47,500 nucleotides of DNA from Anaeromyces robustus (GCA_002104895.1 MCFG01000460.1:1-47500); one strand, 5' to 3'; counted from the first letter of the stretch, positions 1-20,020 are shown. The notes: generated by a model from the letters alone, not told the origin. Made by a program: numbers and translations.

Positions 1-184
1 AGTTCTTTGGTTCATATGGACCAGATTCAGTAACAACTTCATTTGGGTTAGCTTGGTAGGAAGAAGTAGTTTCCTTTTCTGGGTTTGGGTTGCTCTTAGC
101 TTCGACGGTTTCTGGGCCACCTTCAGTGACAACATCGTCGTAGTAATCTTTTTGAACTGGAAGTCCGTTGTTTGGAGTACTCAT
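1..184 (-). CDS. N-terminal fragment of an unidentified, probably highly expressed protein
   Basis: An open frame reads from an ATG at 184 down to the window edge, giving 61 codons with no stop, so the gene continues to the left. The peptide starts MSTPNNGLPVQKDYYDD and is hydrophilic, with a motif used twice: VVTEGGP and VVTESGP. There is no signal peptide, so this looks like a cytosolic tail or a disordered N-terminus. Codon use is unlike the rest of the window: AAC, TAC, AAG, GTC, ACC and TCC are common although A/T-ending codons dominate elsewhere. In AT-rich fungi such bias usually marks abundant proteins; that is inference. A short N-terminal tail of a membrane transporter would fit, but I do not recognise the family. 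The ATG follows a T-rich (A-rich on the coding strand) leader, as for other genes here. Confidence 0.72.
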   Translation of the reverse strand, partial: MSTPNNGLPVQKDYYDDVVTEGGPETVEAKSNPNPEKETTSSYQANPNEVVTESGPYEPKN

Positions 185-333
185 TTTAGTTATTTTTTAT
201 TATTTTTTTTTCTTTAAAAAAAAAATTAATACTATTTAATAAAAATAATATTTTTCAAAGAATTTAAAAAAAAAAAAAAGAAAAGAAAAAAAGTTGTATA
301 TAAATAGGAAAAATTTTTTAAATTAATTAGATA

Positions 334-375
334 CAACTACGAAAATCCAACTACGAAAATCCAACTACGAAAATG
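334..375. repeat. Three tandem copies of a 14-bp unit upstream of the left-edge gene
   Basis: The unit CAACTACGAAAATC occurs three times without a gap; the last copy ends in G. It lies about 150-190 bp upstream of the ATG of the minus-strand gene and is much richer in G/C than its surroundings. It is followed by two TAGGAAA-type words near 400-420. Position and repetition suggest a protein-binding cluster in the promoter, which is inference. Confidence 0.6.
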
Positions 376-450
376 TACCGCCACCAATCATATAATTAGT
401 TAGGAAATGCTAGGAAACGGAATAAAAGATAAAATAATTAAATTATTTAT

Positions 451-528
451 AAAATAAATATTTTATTAATATATATATATATACAGATAATTAAAATATC
501 ATAAGAAAAATAAGGAAAAAAAAAGGTG
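451..528 (+). repeat. Short dispersed repeat, copy 1
   Basis: About 75 bp closely resembles 5320-5395 in the same orientation. Shared blocks are ATATTTTATTAAT, a TA run ending CAGATA, and an ATAAGA-AAATAAGGAAAAAAAA block. The two copies flank the BIG2-protein gene and its decayed duplicate on the outside. Origin unknown. Confidence 0.5.
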
Positions 529-749
529 TAACAATTTTTTTTATAATTATTAATTAATTTAAATATAAAAAAAATTAGTTCAAATATCAATATTCTTTAA
601 TTTTTTTTAAAAAGAAAAACCTTTAAACATTTTGATGTTTTAGTATTGTTGCTATTTAACAGTCCATTAATTTAGTTTTACTAATTATGTCAACTTTATT
701 AATATATTTTATGATAAAGTGTTAACAAATATTTTTTTTTCTTTTGCTT

Positions 750-810
750 AATCCAGGGTATGTTTCTTTAATATTCCCTAATGGGAATGGTAATGTGTCC
801 CTACTGGATT
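750..810. other. Nested inverted repeat (possible hairpin)
   Basis: Outer arms AATCCAG (750-756) and CTGGATT (804-810) enclose inner arms ATTCCC (773-778) and GGGAAT (783-788) with loop TAAT. The patch is rich in G/C against an A/T background. It could be a structured RNA element or a small relic; no coding function is supported. Confidence 0.4.
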
Positions 811-1239
811 ATTGTATATATAAGTTTTATTTGTTTTATTTGTTTTTTATTATTTTATTATTATTAAGGTTATTATTAATAATAATATTGTTATTATTGT
901 TATTATTATTATTATTACAGGTTTTAAGCTTTATTTATAAATATATATAATAATTAATAATAAATGATAAATTTATTTTATATGCATTTATACACAAAAA
1001 ATGGTATTTTTATATATAAAATAAAATGATAAAATATCTGCCATACTGTAAATCAGGTTCAGCTTTTCAATAAATATTTAAATTATAATAAATTAAACAT
1101 TCCTTTTATAATCATACAATGTATACAATGTGGCTTATACATTACATCTTAATACATTTAATAGATTTAATACATATTTCACATAATGTAACCGTTGCTT
1201 TGATTAATTATTAAAAATAAATTAAATAACAATTAATAT

Positions 1240-1290
1240 TAACAAAATTAACAAAATTAACAAAATTAAACAAAATTAAACAAAATTAAC
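1240..1290. repeat. Tandem AACAAAATTA-type repeats
   Basis: About five copies of a 10-11 bp unit (AACAAAATTA, sometimes with one extra A) follow each other. This is simple intergenic repeat sequence 450 bp upstream of the gene at 1735. Confidence 0.7.
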
Positions 1291-1734
1291 AATATTTTTT
1301 AACATTTTCTGACTCAAAATGAATTAATTTTTTTTAATTTTTTTAGTAAAAAAAAATATATATATTTTTTTGTTATTTTTACAAATATATTTTAAATATA
1401 TTATATTATATTATTAAATATATTATTGAATATAATTTTTCATATTAGATTGTTGTGCAATGTTTTCTAAAGTTTTTCTAGTTTTTTTTGATGGTACAAA
1501 ATGTTTAAAAATGGATTATAAAAAAAAAAAAAAGCAAAACAAAAAACCTTTCTTAATTTAAAGGAAAAAAAAAAAAAAAACAAAAAGAAAAACAAAATAA
1601 AAACTAATGTTTATTTCTAAAGATAAAAAAATAAAGTAAAAATAAAAAAACTAATAGTTAATTCTAAAAAAAAAAAAAAAACAATAGAATTATTATTTTA
1701 ATTGTCATTAATTTAAAAAAAAATTAAAAAAAAA

Positions 1735-3843
1735 ATGATAAAAAATTTTTTTCTTATTTTTACAATAATTGCAATTTTCAATTGCTTAGTAAAAATTACT
1801 TTGGCTGAAAATAATAATTTTCCTAAAACTATTCAAAAAGATGAATCAGATATATTATATAATGAAACAAATGAAGAAATAAAGCAAGTTATTGATGAAG
1901 TAAAACAAGATATTAATGAATTAAAACAAGTTATTGATGAATTAGTCAAAGAAAAAATGAATGATATTTATACAATTATTAAAGAAAATACGAAATCTTG
2001 TGTTTTAGATAATGTTGATGAAAAATTAAAAGAAATTAAATCTACTGAAATTGAGAAACTGAGTACTGGTTATAAAAAAGATTACGAATTTGTTAATAAA
2101 ATGCAAGAAGGACAAAGTAAACGTAAACGTGCTGAAAATTCTAATGAAATTCCATTAAATTCTAAATTAGTTAATTCAGTTTGTTCTGATACAAAGAATT
2201 ATACTATCACTGCTAATCTTACTGATGTAAATCTTGAAAAAATAGATCCAGATGGAACAAAACATAATATTAAAATAGGTTCAGCAACTGTAACAGTAAC
2301 AACAGTAAATGGATTAACTGATTCAGCCAATACAACGGTTATAATTGAAGATACTGGTATAACTTTAGATACTTCAGAATTATTTATGCATAAAGGAGAA
2401 ACAGCTACATTAACTCCAACAGTAGAACCAAATAGTACGTCAAATAAAACAATTACTTGGATGAGTAGTAATACAGATGTTGCTACAGTGGATGAAAATG
2501 GAACAGTACATGCAATAGGAGCAGGAACAACAACAATAACAGCAACAACTAAAAATAAAAATAAAGCAATATGTACAGTAACCGTTAATATAAAAGAAAC
2601 AAAGATTACCTTAGATAAAACTTCAATATTATTAGATACTGGTAAAACTGAAATACTAACACCAACAATAATACCAAATGATGTAACAGATCAAACAATC
2701 AAATGGTCAAGTAGTAATACAGATATTGTTGAAGTTATAACTAATGGAAAAGTAATAGCTAAAGCAGTAGGAAAGGCAACAATAACAGCAACTACTAAAA
2801 ATGGTCTAATTGCTGAATGTACAGTAACTGTTACAGAACATACAAATATAGGTATTTGGTATAGTACATGGTATTCCAATGAATCAGGTTATACTAGAGA
2901 AGATTGTGAAAGAGATGATAAATTAAGTCAACAAGATCCAGGAAGAAATCATGGTTGTGGACCACATAACTTTTGGATGCAACATAATATAAAATATGAA
3001 GCAAAACTTAAAAATGGAAGTTATGGACATTATGATACTTTAGATGGTGAGGAAGTAATGTATCAATTAGAACAAATAAAAAGTGCAGGAATAGATTTTA
3101 TAGTAATGGATCAAACCAATTATATACATACTGGAGGTAATTTTGTTTATGATCGTTCAAGAAAAGTTGCAGAAACTATTACACTTTATAATGAAAAGAA
3201 GGATCATACGGATAAAATATATTATGTTTCTGCAGTTGGAGGTAACCAATGGGAGAAAACAGATATAGATAAAGCAAATAGAACAGATGAAGAAGCAGAA
3301 GATATTTGGAATAGTTTTGTTATGGATAAGGTAATAGGAAAATATCATTATTATTATAATGGTAAGCCAATATTAGTAATTTATGGTAATGGAATGGAAA
3401 ATATAATAAATAATCATAAAGGTGAAAATCTTAAAAAATTTAGTATTTTTTATGCCGATAATAGAAATACTCCAGGATATTGGGGATGGGCATTTACAAC
3501 TCCAGTTAAAAATGAAAAGAGTATGGTAGTTTTACCTGGATGGAGAAATGAAGTTGGAAATACTCCTGTAATAAGAGAACCACATCCTAATTATCCTTGG
3601 AGTACTGATGAAGGTGATACCTATAGAATATATTGGGAAGCTGTACTTGAACAAGCTAGTAATAATAATGGAAAATTCCCAAAATTTATTATTATCAATT
3701 CATTTAATGAATATGCTGAAAGAAGTGCTGTTTGGATATCTAATACTGATAATGTTACACCTTCAATAGATAAATGGAGTAGACCAGATAATTATTGGCA
3801 TATAACTAAATTTTATATTAATGTCGTTCGCCAAAGAGAATAA
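1735..3843 (+). CDS. Secreted BIG2-domain protein with a GH99/DUF5010-like catalytic domain
   Basis: This intronless 702-residue protein begins with a signal peptide (residues 1-24, hydrophobic core FFLIFTIIAIF, end LA). Residues ~45-125 form a heptad-rich coiled coil built from KQVIDEVK-type repeats. A basic KRKR at 129-132 resembles a Kex2 processing site. Residues ~140-207 look like a partial Ig-like strand set, followed by two BIG2 domains at ~208-288 and ~289-369 (ITLD start, WSSSNTD-like core, ATITATT strand). The C-terminal ~330 residues open with IGIWYSTWY and include QLEQIKSAGIDFIVMD, a NGKPILVIYG strand and a late SFNEYAE, a layout I associate with GH99-like and DUF5010 putative glycoside hydrolases. 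Substrate is unknown; host or plant glycans are plausible for a gut fungus. BIG2 domains are mostly bacterial, so horizontal gain is likely, although codon use matches the host. No dockerin is seen. Family assignment is from pattern memory and moderate. Confidence 0.85.
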   Translation: MIKNFFLIFTIIAIFNCLVKITLAENNNFPKTIQKDESDILYNETNEEIKQVIDEVKQDINELKQVIDELVKEKMNDIYTIIKENTKSCVLDNVDEKLKEIKSTEIEKLSTGYKKDYEFVNKMQEGQSKRKRAENSNEIPLNSKLVNSVCSDTKNYTITANLTDVNLEKIDPDGTKHNIKIGSATVTVTTVNGLTDSANTTVIIEDTGITLDTSELFMHKGETATLTPTVEPNSTSNKTITWMSSNTDVATVDENGTVHAIGAGTTTITATTKNKNKAICTVTVNIKETKITLDKTSILLDTGKTEILTPTIIPNDVTDQTIKWSSSNTDIVEVITNGKVIAKAVGKATITATTKNGLIAECTVTVTEHTNIGIWYSTWYSNESGYTREDCERDDKLSQQDPGRNHGCGPHNFWMQHNIKYEAKLKNGSYGHYDTLDGEEVMYQLEQIKSAGIDFIVMDQTNYIHTGGNFVYDRSRKVAETITLYNEKKDHTDKIYYVSAVGGNQWEKTDIDKANRTDEEAEDIWNSFVMDKVIGKYHYYYNGKPILVIYGNGMENIINNHKGENLKKFSIFYADNRNTPGYWGWAFTTPVKNEKSMVVLPGWRNEVGNTPVIREPHPNYPWSTDEGDTYRIYWEAVLEQASNNNGKFPKFIIINSFNEYAERSAVWISNTDNVTPSIDKWSRPDNYWHITKFYINVVRQRE

Positions 3844-3890
3844 AAATAAAAATAAAAATAAAAATAAAAATAAAAATAAAAATAAAAAAA
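3842..3890 (+). repeat. AAAAAT hexanucleotide repeat in the 3' flank
   Basis: About eight AAAAAT units begin at the stop codon of the BIG2-protein gene and pass into an AAAAAG run. They are probably part of its 3' untranslated region. Confidence 0.8.
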
Positions 3891-4788
3891 AAGGAAAAAG
3901 AAAAAGAAAAAGAAAAGAGAAAGAAAGAATCAATCAAAATGAATATATAGTTATATATATTTATATTATTATTCAAATATTTTTTTGGTATTAGTTTTTA
4001 ATTTTTAATTTTTTTTTTTAAAAAAAAGAAAAAAATATGTATATATACATCAATTTTTATCATTACATATACTATATATATACTCATATACTATATAAAT
4101 CATTATCAATAACTTAAATTATAAAAGCTATTTTTGATAATAAATATTAAACGTGATCCGATTACAATAGTTAATAAATAAAGTTACTATCTAATTATTT
4201 TCTTTATTAATTTATCTTTTAACTATTTCTTTTGTTAAAGATAATTTTTGAATTTATTATCATATTTTCATAATACGGTTAATAAAGATAATGTTAAAAC
4301 TGAAAAACTTTTTAGTTTTTTATCGATTTAGTTAAAAAAAAAAAAAAAAAGAAAAACAAAAAGAAGAATAAATAATAAATATAAAAAATAATTAAAATAA
4401 TAAAAATAAAAATAAAAATAAAAATATATTATTATAAACAATAATTAGTAATTAACAAATAAATAATAAATTATATTCAAATTTTGTTATTTAATAAATA
4501 TCTTTATTAAAAAATGAAATAAAAAAAAGATGTAAAATAAAAAAAAAAAAACATAAAATGAAATAAAAAAAAAAATAAAAATAAAAATTAAATTATAATT
4601 TTATATTATTTTTCATTTTCTTTTTTTTCTTATATCTAATCTAAATTCAATTAAATAGTTGATTTATTCAATATTTTTTTTTTTTTCATTTTTTTTCATT
4701 ATTTTATTCAATATTCTAATTATGTTGTATAATTTACTTATTATGATTAAGAACAAATTTAAATTTAAATTTAAAAAATTAAAAGAAA
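3844..4788. other. Intergenic region, no gene seen
   Basis: The stretch between the BIG2-protein gene and its truncated duplicate contains poly(A), AAAAAT and AT-repeat sequence. Nothing coding is supported. The sequence just before 4789 does not obviously match the flank before 1735, so the duplication may begin close to the start codon. Confidence 0.6.
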
Positions 4789-5025
4789 ATGATGAAAAAT
4801 AAAGTTTTTTTTTTTTTCCACATTTTTTACAATAATTGCAATTTTCAATTGCTTAATATTATTCAAAGAGATGAATCAAATATATTATATAATGAAGTTA
4901 ATGAAGAAGTAAAGCAAGTTATTGATGAAGTAAAAAAAAAAAAAAAGTTACTTCAAAGTAAGAATGAATGGATTCTATACAATATTATTAAAGAAAATTC
5001 GAAAATCTTATTTAAAATAATTTAA
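4789..5025 (+). pseudogene. Truncated duplicate of the 5' end of the gene at 1735
   Basis: The first ~240 bases match the start of the BIG2-domain gene. Shared sequence includes ACAATAATTGCAATTTTCAA from the signal-peptide region and the segment encoding DESNILYNE-NEE-KQVIDEVK. Relative to the intact gene it lacks the codons around the signal-peptide end (LVKITLAENNN), carries an A run in the coiled-coil segment, and reaches a stop after 78 codons. The Ig-like and catalytic domains are absent. It is a decayed partial tandem duplicate of a host gene. A tiny 78-residue product is possible, but the hydrophobic signal sequence is disrupted. Confidence 0.8.
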
Positions 5026-5319
5026 TTCGTAAATAAATGTATATATAATATTATATATAAATTTATATACCAATTATATTATATAATGTAATATACATAT
5101 ATTTACAATATATTATAATCTAATTAAAAATTAAATTAAAATACTTTCATTTATTTTAAGTTTTTTTTTTTTATTATTTTCTTTTTAATTTTGTATTTTT
5201 AAATTTTATTATTATTTCATATAATAATATGAAATTTCATTTAAAAGCTTAGAATATTTGGAGAAATTGTTTTTTTTACCTTATTTTTATATATATATAT
5301 AATTTATTTTATTATTTTA

Positions 5320-5395
5320 AAACAAAAAATATTTTATTAATTATATATATATACAGATATAAAAATACAATAAGAGAAATAAGGAAAAAAAAGTA
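5320..5395 (+). repeat. Short dispersed repeat, copy 2
   Basis: This matches 451-528 in direct orientation, including ATATTTTATTAAT, the TA run with ATACAGATA, and AAATAAGGAAAAAAA. Together the copies bracket the BIG2-protein gene and its partial duplicate. Confidence 0.5.
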
Positions 5396-5964
5396 TTGAA
5401 ACAAAATCCTTTTTTTTAATAAATAATGATAAATATTTAAATTTTTATTTATGTAAAAATATATAAAAAATATAAAAACATAGAAAAAAAAAATAGAAAA
5501 ATTTTAAAAAAAAAAAAACATTATATAACTATTATAAATAATAATTAATATTTTTATATGTAGTATTTATTTTAATAATTGTGAATTTTTTTTTTATTTT
5601 GTTTTAATTATTATTATTATTATTATTATTGTTATTCATTATTTTTTCCACATTCATAAGTATAACTATGATTAAAACAAAAAACAAAGAACAAAAAAAT
5701 TCATATTTTACTTATTAAATTTATTAAAAATATGATAATGGGAAAGATAATATGATGTTAAGATTTTTAAAAATAAATGTATATATGTTTTCTGTGAATC
5801 GCTTATTAATATATTAATAAAAAATTTGATATATATATATATATAAAGAGAAAGAAGTTTAGTATATAACAAAATTTTTACTTTATAAATTATTTATACT
5901 TAAATAATTATTATTTAACCACATAATATTTATCAACATTATTTATCAATAAAATAAAATAAAA

Positions 5965-6075
<111 letters not shown>

Positions 6076-6296
6076 TATAATAGAATTAATAGATTATTTT
6101 TTTTATATATTTATTTTATTATATTATATTATTATTATTATTATAATTAGTATTTTTTTTTTTTTTTTTTTTTTTTTGATAAAAAATATATTTTTGAAAT
6201 GTAATAGAATAAAAAAAAAAATTTCTTTTTTTTTTTTTTTTTTTTCTAATTTTAAAAAAACAATATATTATTTACATTAATATTAAAAATAATATA

Positions 6297-6328
<32 letters not shown>

Positions 6329-6881
6329 AATTAAAAAAAAAAAAAAAAAACTATGATTTATTTAGGTTATAAACTATTAAAAAATATAAATATTTTTTCT
6401 TTTTTATTAAATGAATTATTTTTGATAGATTTTTTTTATATATTATAAATATAAGATAGTTTTTTGATGGTTAAAAAAAATTATTATATTAAAAAAAAAA
6501 GTTAACAAATAATTATATAATATAATAGTATATTTTATATATATTATATAATAATTGCTTTATTATGGATATATATTTTTTTCTCTTTTATTTTACTTTA
6601 TTTTATTTTTTTGTTATTGTTGCTATTATTATTGTTATTATACTGTTATTGTATTTTATTTTATAATTGATATCTTTTTATTCTTTTTATTCTTTTTTGT
6701 TTTATTGTACCTTTTTTTTCTTCTTCTTTTTTAATTGGTGAATTATTTTAATTAAATTATATTATTATTATTTTAATAATATAATTTTTTTTTTCTTTAA
6801 TTTTTTTTTCCTTCTTTTTTTATTTTTTTTTAACTTCTTCTTCTTCTTCTTCTATTTCAAAAACAACAACAAAAAAAAAAA

Positions 6882-15003
<8,122 letters not shown>

Positions 15004-16537
15004 TTTTTCATTATTTTTTTATTAATTATTAAAAAAAATTAATCTTTAACTATATTTTTTTTGTTTTGATTATTGTTATTGTTTTATTGTTTTTTTTTTT
15101 TTATATAAATATGTATAGGCTTTTTTTCTTACTTTTCTTTTTATTTGAAAAATATATATATATACATATATGTTTTTTAAATCTTATATTGATGCCATTA
15201 ATTTTGAATTAAAAAAAAAATAACTTTCTTTATAATGTTATTATTCGATAGTATATATATAAAAAAGATTGACGTAATGATTGAATTATATTATATAATT
15301 AAATAAAAAATATAAAAAGAAAAAATAAAAACTTTATTAACTATATTATTCCCGGATTCCCTTTTGTAAAATACATTACATAAAACAATAAACAATTTTT
15401 GATTTTAATTGAAATTCTATTTATCTATATTATATGAATTTGAATTTATAATTAATGCTCTAAGAAAAAAAAAAAAAAAGAAAAAAAAAAAAAAGAAGAA
15501 AAAACAAAATATTAAACAGAATATAAAAATAAGTATAAATAAGAAATATAATTGTTTATTACTTTACAATAAATAAAATTAATAATAATTATTAATTATA
15601 TAAATATATAAATATATATTATTAATTATTTAATTGTTATATTAGAGAATATTGAAAATTTTAAATGAAATAATGGATATGAATGTTAAAATAATATTTT
15701 ATGTAAAAGTTTTGTATATTCTTTATATTTTTTTTTATTTATAAATATAAATCTAATGCTTTTACTTTTTTCTTTTTTTTTTTTTTTTAATTCTTTTCTT
15801 TTTTTTCTTGTTATTTATTATTGTCAAAGATTAATTTTTCTTTCGTTGTTTTATTTGAATTCATGTATTATTGTCTTTTACTATGAATTCTTTTTATTGC
15901 TTTTTTTTTATTTTCTTTTTTATTTAAGAAAATAAAAAAAAAGAAAAGGTTAATACTAAAAAAAATTTATATTTGATTTTTTGATTTCTTGGTATTTTGT
16001 TATCTGTATAGTGTTTTATATATTTTTATATATTATTTTATAAATATATTAAAATATATTATTGTTTATTATTGTTTATTATTGTTTATTATTATTTATC
16101 AAAAAAAAAAAAAAAAAACAAAAAAAAAAAAAAAATTTTTTTTTCTTCGATACTTGGATTATAATATAATATATAATATATAATATATTATTTATAGTAT
16201 TAACTATATATATTGCAAAATATGTATAATATATTATTATCAATTATTCATTATACTAAACTAAATATTATTTTATTTTTCAATTTAAATTATTTTTATA
16301 TTTAAAATTAAAGTTTTTTACTTCTAAAAAAATTTTTATTAAATAATAAAGGGATTTGGTTACAAACTATATTATATATATATTTTAATTAAATATTTAT
16401 TATATTTATTATTTTATTATATATTACATATATAAATAATAAATATAATAAATATAATAAATATAATAAATATAATAGATATAATAAAAATTATAAAATA
16501 TAGTAGATATTTTATTTTATATATTTTATTGAGTATA

Positions 16538-16677
<140 letters not shown>

Positions 16678-16837
16678 AAAATTAAATAAATAAATTCTTT
16701 TTTAGTTATTTCATTGGTGATACAATAATTAATAAAATATTATTTTTTACTTAAATAAATGTATAAATAAATAACAATTAAATAATTTTATATTTAATAT
16801 TTCAATGATTTATATATAAAAAATAATAAAGAATTTG

Positions 16838-16858
16838 TTACGTCACGTCACTGTCACA
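16838..16858 (-). promoter_or_regulatory. Overlapping TGACGT (CRE-like) cluster
   Basis: Read on the minus strand the sequence is GTGACAGTGACGTGACGTAA. It contains two TGACGT half-sites 5-6 bp apart plus a related TGACAG. TGACGT is the core bound by CREB/ATF-type bZIP factors (established). It lies ~1.8 kb upstream of copy A and on the same strand, so a regulatory role is inference. Confidence 0.4.
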
Positions 16859-17045
16859 TCCATGTATATTATAAATTTTAATTTCAACACTTTAAAGAAT
16901 CTTCAAAATATATATAATAAAAAAGAACATAATCATAATTAATGAAAAATAATAATAATAATAATCATAAATAATTATCATTAATAATAATAATAATATT
17001 CATTAATAATAATAATAATAATAATAAATAATAAATAATAATTAA

Positions 17046-17047
17046 TA

Positions 17048-17110
<63 letters not shown>
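17046..17110. repeat. AAT microsatellite
   Basis: About 21 TAA units in the spacer. A wider zone, 16945-17410, is built of AATAATA-type and TAATAATTAA-type repeats. Confidence 0.9.
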
Positions 17111-17906
17111 CATAATCATAAATAATAATAATCATTAATAATTAATAATTAATAATTAATAATAAATAAAAATAAAAATAAAAATTAATAATTAATAATT
17201 AATAATTAATAAAATAATAATAGTAAGTAATAATAATAATAATAATAGTAAGTAATAATAATAATAATAATTAATAAAATAATAAAATAATTAATAATAA
17301 TAGTAAGTAATAATAAAAGATATAATAAATATTTATTATTGTAATAATAATAATAATAATAATAATTATTAATAATAATTATAAATAATTAATAAATAAT
17401 AATATTATTTTAATTTAGTAATTTTTAATAAAATGCCAAACTAAAAAAAAAGCAAACATTTTTTTTCTTCTACAAAAAAAAGTTAATACAACACAATTGT
17501 TGTATTGAATACAAAAATGAACAGTATATTCTATTTATTCTTATTAATTTATTAAAATTAATTAGTCTTAGTATTAAAAGAAAAAAAAATCTATTCTATT
17601 ATATATTATATAATATTATAAAATATTATAAAATAAAATAATATTTTTGAATTATTTATTAAATAAATATATAAATATTTATAGAATAATTAAATAAATA
17701 TATAATAAAATATATATATAAAATAAAATAAAAAAAAAAAAAACATTAGCTTTAAAAGGTTAAGATTGAAAAATAAAGTTACTTTTTATCTTTTGGGTAA
17801 ATATTTAGGTGGCACAAAAAATTTTGTTAAACTTTAAATTATAAAATTCTAGTAGTTTTGTGTTATTCTATAATTTTATTTTTAATATTATTATTTTGTT
17901 ATAATA

Positions 17907-18111
<205 letters not shown>

Positions 18112-19035
18112 AAGTGTAAAATAAAAAAAAAAAAAAAAAAAAGATGATATAAAAAATGTCATCGTTTTTGTTTTTATTCATTTTATTTAAACCCTAATAA
18201 TACTTATTATATATTATATACTAAAATAAAATATTTATGGTTTTATTAATAATATAATAAAAATTTTTTTATTGTAACAAATTTTTAAATATTAATTAAA
18301 TATATATATATATATTTACATTAATATTCTTTTTTTACTTTTGTAATGTTAACAATCTTTATTTCATCAAAAAAAGATAATCTTATTATAAGTTATATAA
18401 TATTTATTTTTAGTTTTTATTTATTTAATTTTTTTTATTTTTTTTTATATTTTTAAATTTAAAATCATTTATTTCATTATTTTATTATTATTTTTACAAT
18501 ATTATATTAATTTTGAATTATTTTACTTTTGTAATATTTATAATATTTATAAATATTATTTATTATATAATAATAAACTTTGTCTTTTTTAATTATTAAT
18601 TATTAATTAATAATTATTAATTAACTATTTTATTTTATTTTTATTTTTTGTTTGTTTTTTTATTTTTTAATTTTTATTTTCAATTTTTTTTTTAATTATA
18701 ATTTTTTTTTTATAAAATTTATTTTATTATTATTTTATTATTATATTATTTTATTATTATTATTTTATTATTAATTTTATGACAAAGGTTATTTATGCTT
18801 TAAATAAAATTCTTTATGATTAAAAAGATGTTAATTATTATTATTATTATTATTTTTTTTTTTCTTTTTTTTTTTTTTTTTTCTTCTTTTTTTTTATATT
18901 ATTTTTATATATTCTTATAAAATTTGTTTTGTTATATATAAAATGCTTTATAGGTGATAATTAATTAACTAAAAAAAAAAAAAAAAATCAAAAAATTAAA
19001 ATAATAATAATAAAAAAAAAAAAAAAAGAAAAAAG

Positions 19036-19071
<36 letters not shown>

Positions 19072-19984
19072 AAAAGAATATATTAAAAAAAAAAAATGTG
19101 TATAGATTTATTATTATTATTTTTTTGGTATAATCATTAATAATATAATGTAAATTATTGCTTATTTAATAAAATTCTTTTATATTTACATATTATAATT
19201 ATTAAAAGAAAAAAAAAATAGTTACTGCTACAAATAAATAAATATTTACTATATATATATGTATAAAAAAAAGAATAATAAAATTAATTAAAACTTAAAT
19301 ATGTAAAATAAAATAATAAATAAAAAAAAATGAAAAATAAAAAAAAAATGAAAAAAAATAAAAAAAAATTATAACAAAGAAAAAAAAAATAACTAAAAAA
19401 ACAAAAAAAAACAAAAGATAAAAAAGAAAAATAATAATAAAAAAAAAAAAAGTATAAAAAGAAAAAAAGAAAACAATTTTAATTTAATCAAAAAATAAAT
19501 ATTATCATTATTAATAATATTTTTATTCTCTTTTCTCTTTCTCCTTTTTTTTTCTTTTTCTTTTTCTTTTTCTTTTTCTTTTTTTTTTTTTTTTTGATTT
19601 TTTTGATTTTTTTTAATTATTTTTTTTTTTTTTCATTATTTTTATTTATTTTTATTTTTATTTTTATTTTTTTTTATTCTTTTATTTATTATTTATTTTC
19701 TTTCTTTCTTTTTTCTTTTTTGCCAGATTAGTAATAATTAATATAATAAAGTATGACATTGATAAAAAAAAATTTTTTTTCTTGAAATTGAAATATTTGA
19801 AATTGAAATATTGTTAATGTTAATATGATCCATTATTTATTTTTTTTTATATTTTGCTTTCTTTTTTTTTTTCTTCCTTCCTTCCTTCCTTCCTTTTATT
19901 TTTATTTTTATTTTCATTATTTTTTTTTTCCTCTATTCTTTTTTTTTTTTTTTTTTAATTATTATTTTTTTCCCCCATTATTTA

Positions 19985-19987
19985 TCA

Positions 19988-20020
<33 letters not shown>

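Larger units (their letters stand above)
185..1734. other. Intergenic region between divergent genes
   Basis: This 1.5 kb A/T-rich stretch separates the left-edge gene (minus) from the secreted BIG2 protein (plus), so it should hold both promoters. It contains a 14-bp triple repeat, a nested GC-richer hairpin, an AACAAAATTA array and one member of a short dispersed repeat, listed separately. Poly(A) runs sit just before the ATG at 1735. No other gene is supported; the open frame at 744-950 is low-complexity Leu/Ile read from TTA repeats. Confidence 0.7.

Noticed and set aside
744-950. Small frame rich in Leu/Ile
   Set aside because: It starts at TTG, covers TTA/TTG trinucleotide repeats and has no recognisable domain.
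1735-3843. Reading the BIG2 protein as a bacterial contaminant
   Set aside because: Codon use, A-rich leader, flanking sequence and the adjacent decayed duplicate match the rest of the window.
19825-20019. Phe/Tyr-rich frame over the 3' end of channel copy B
   Set aside because: It is translation of T runs and TTCC repeats and overlaps the channel stop on the other strand.
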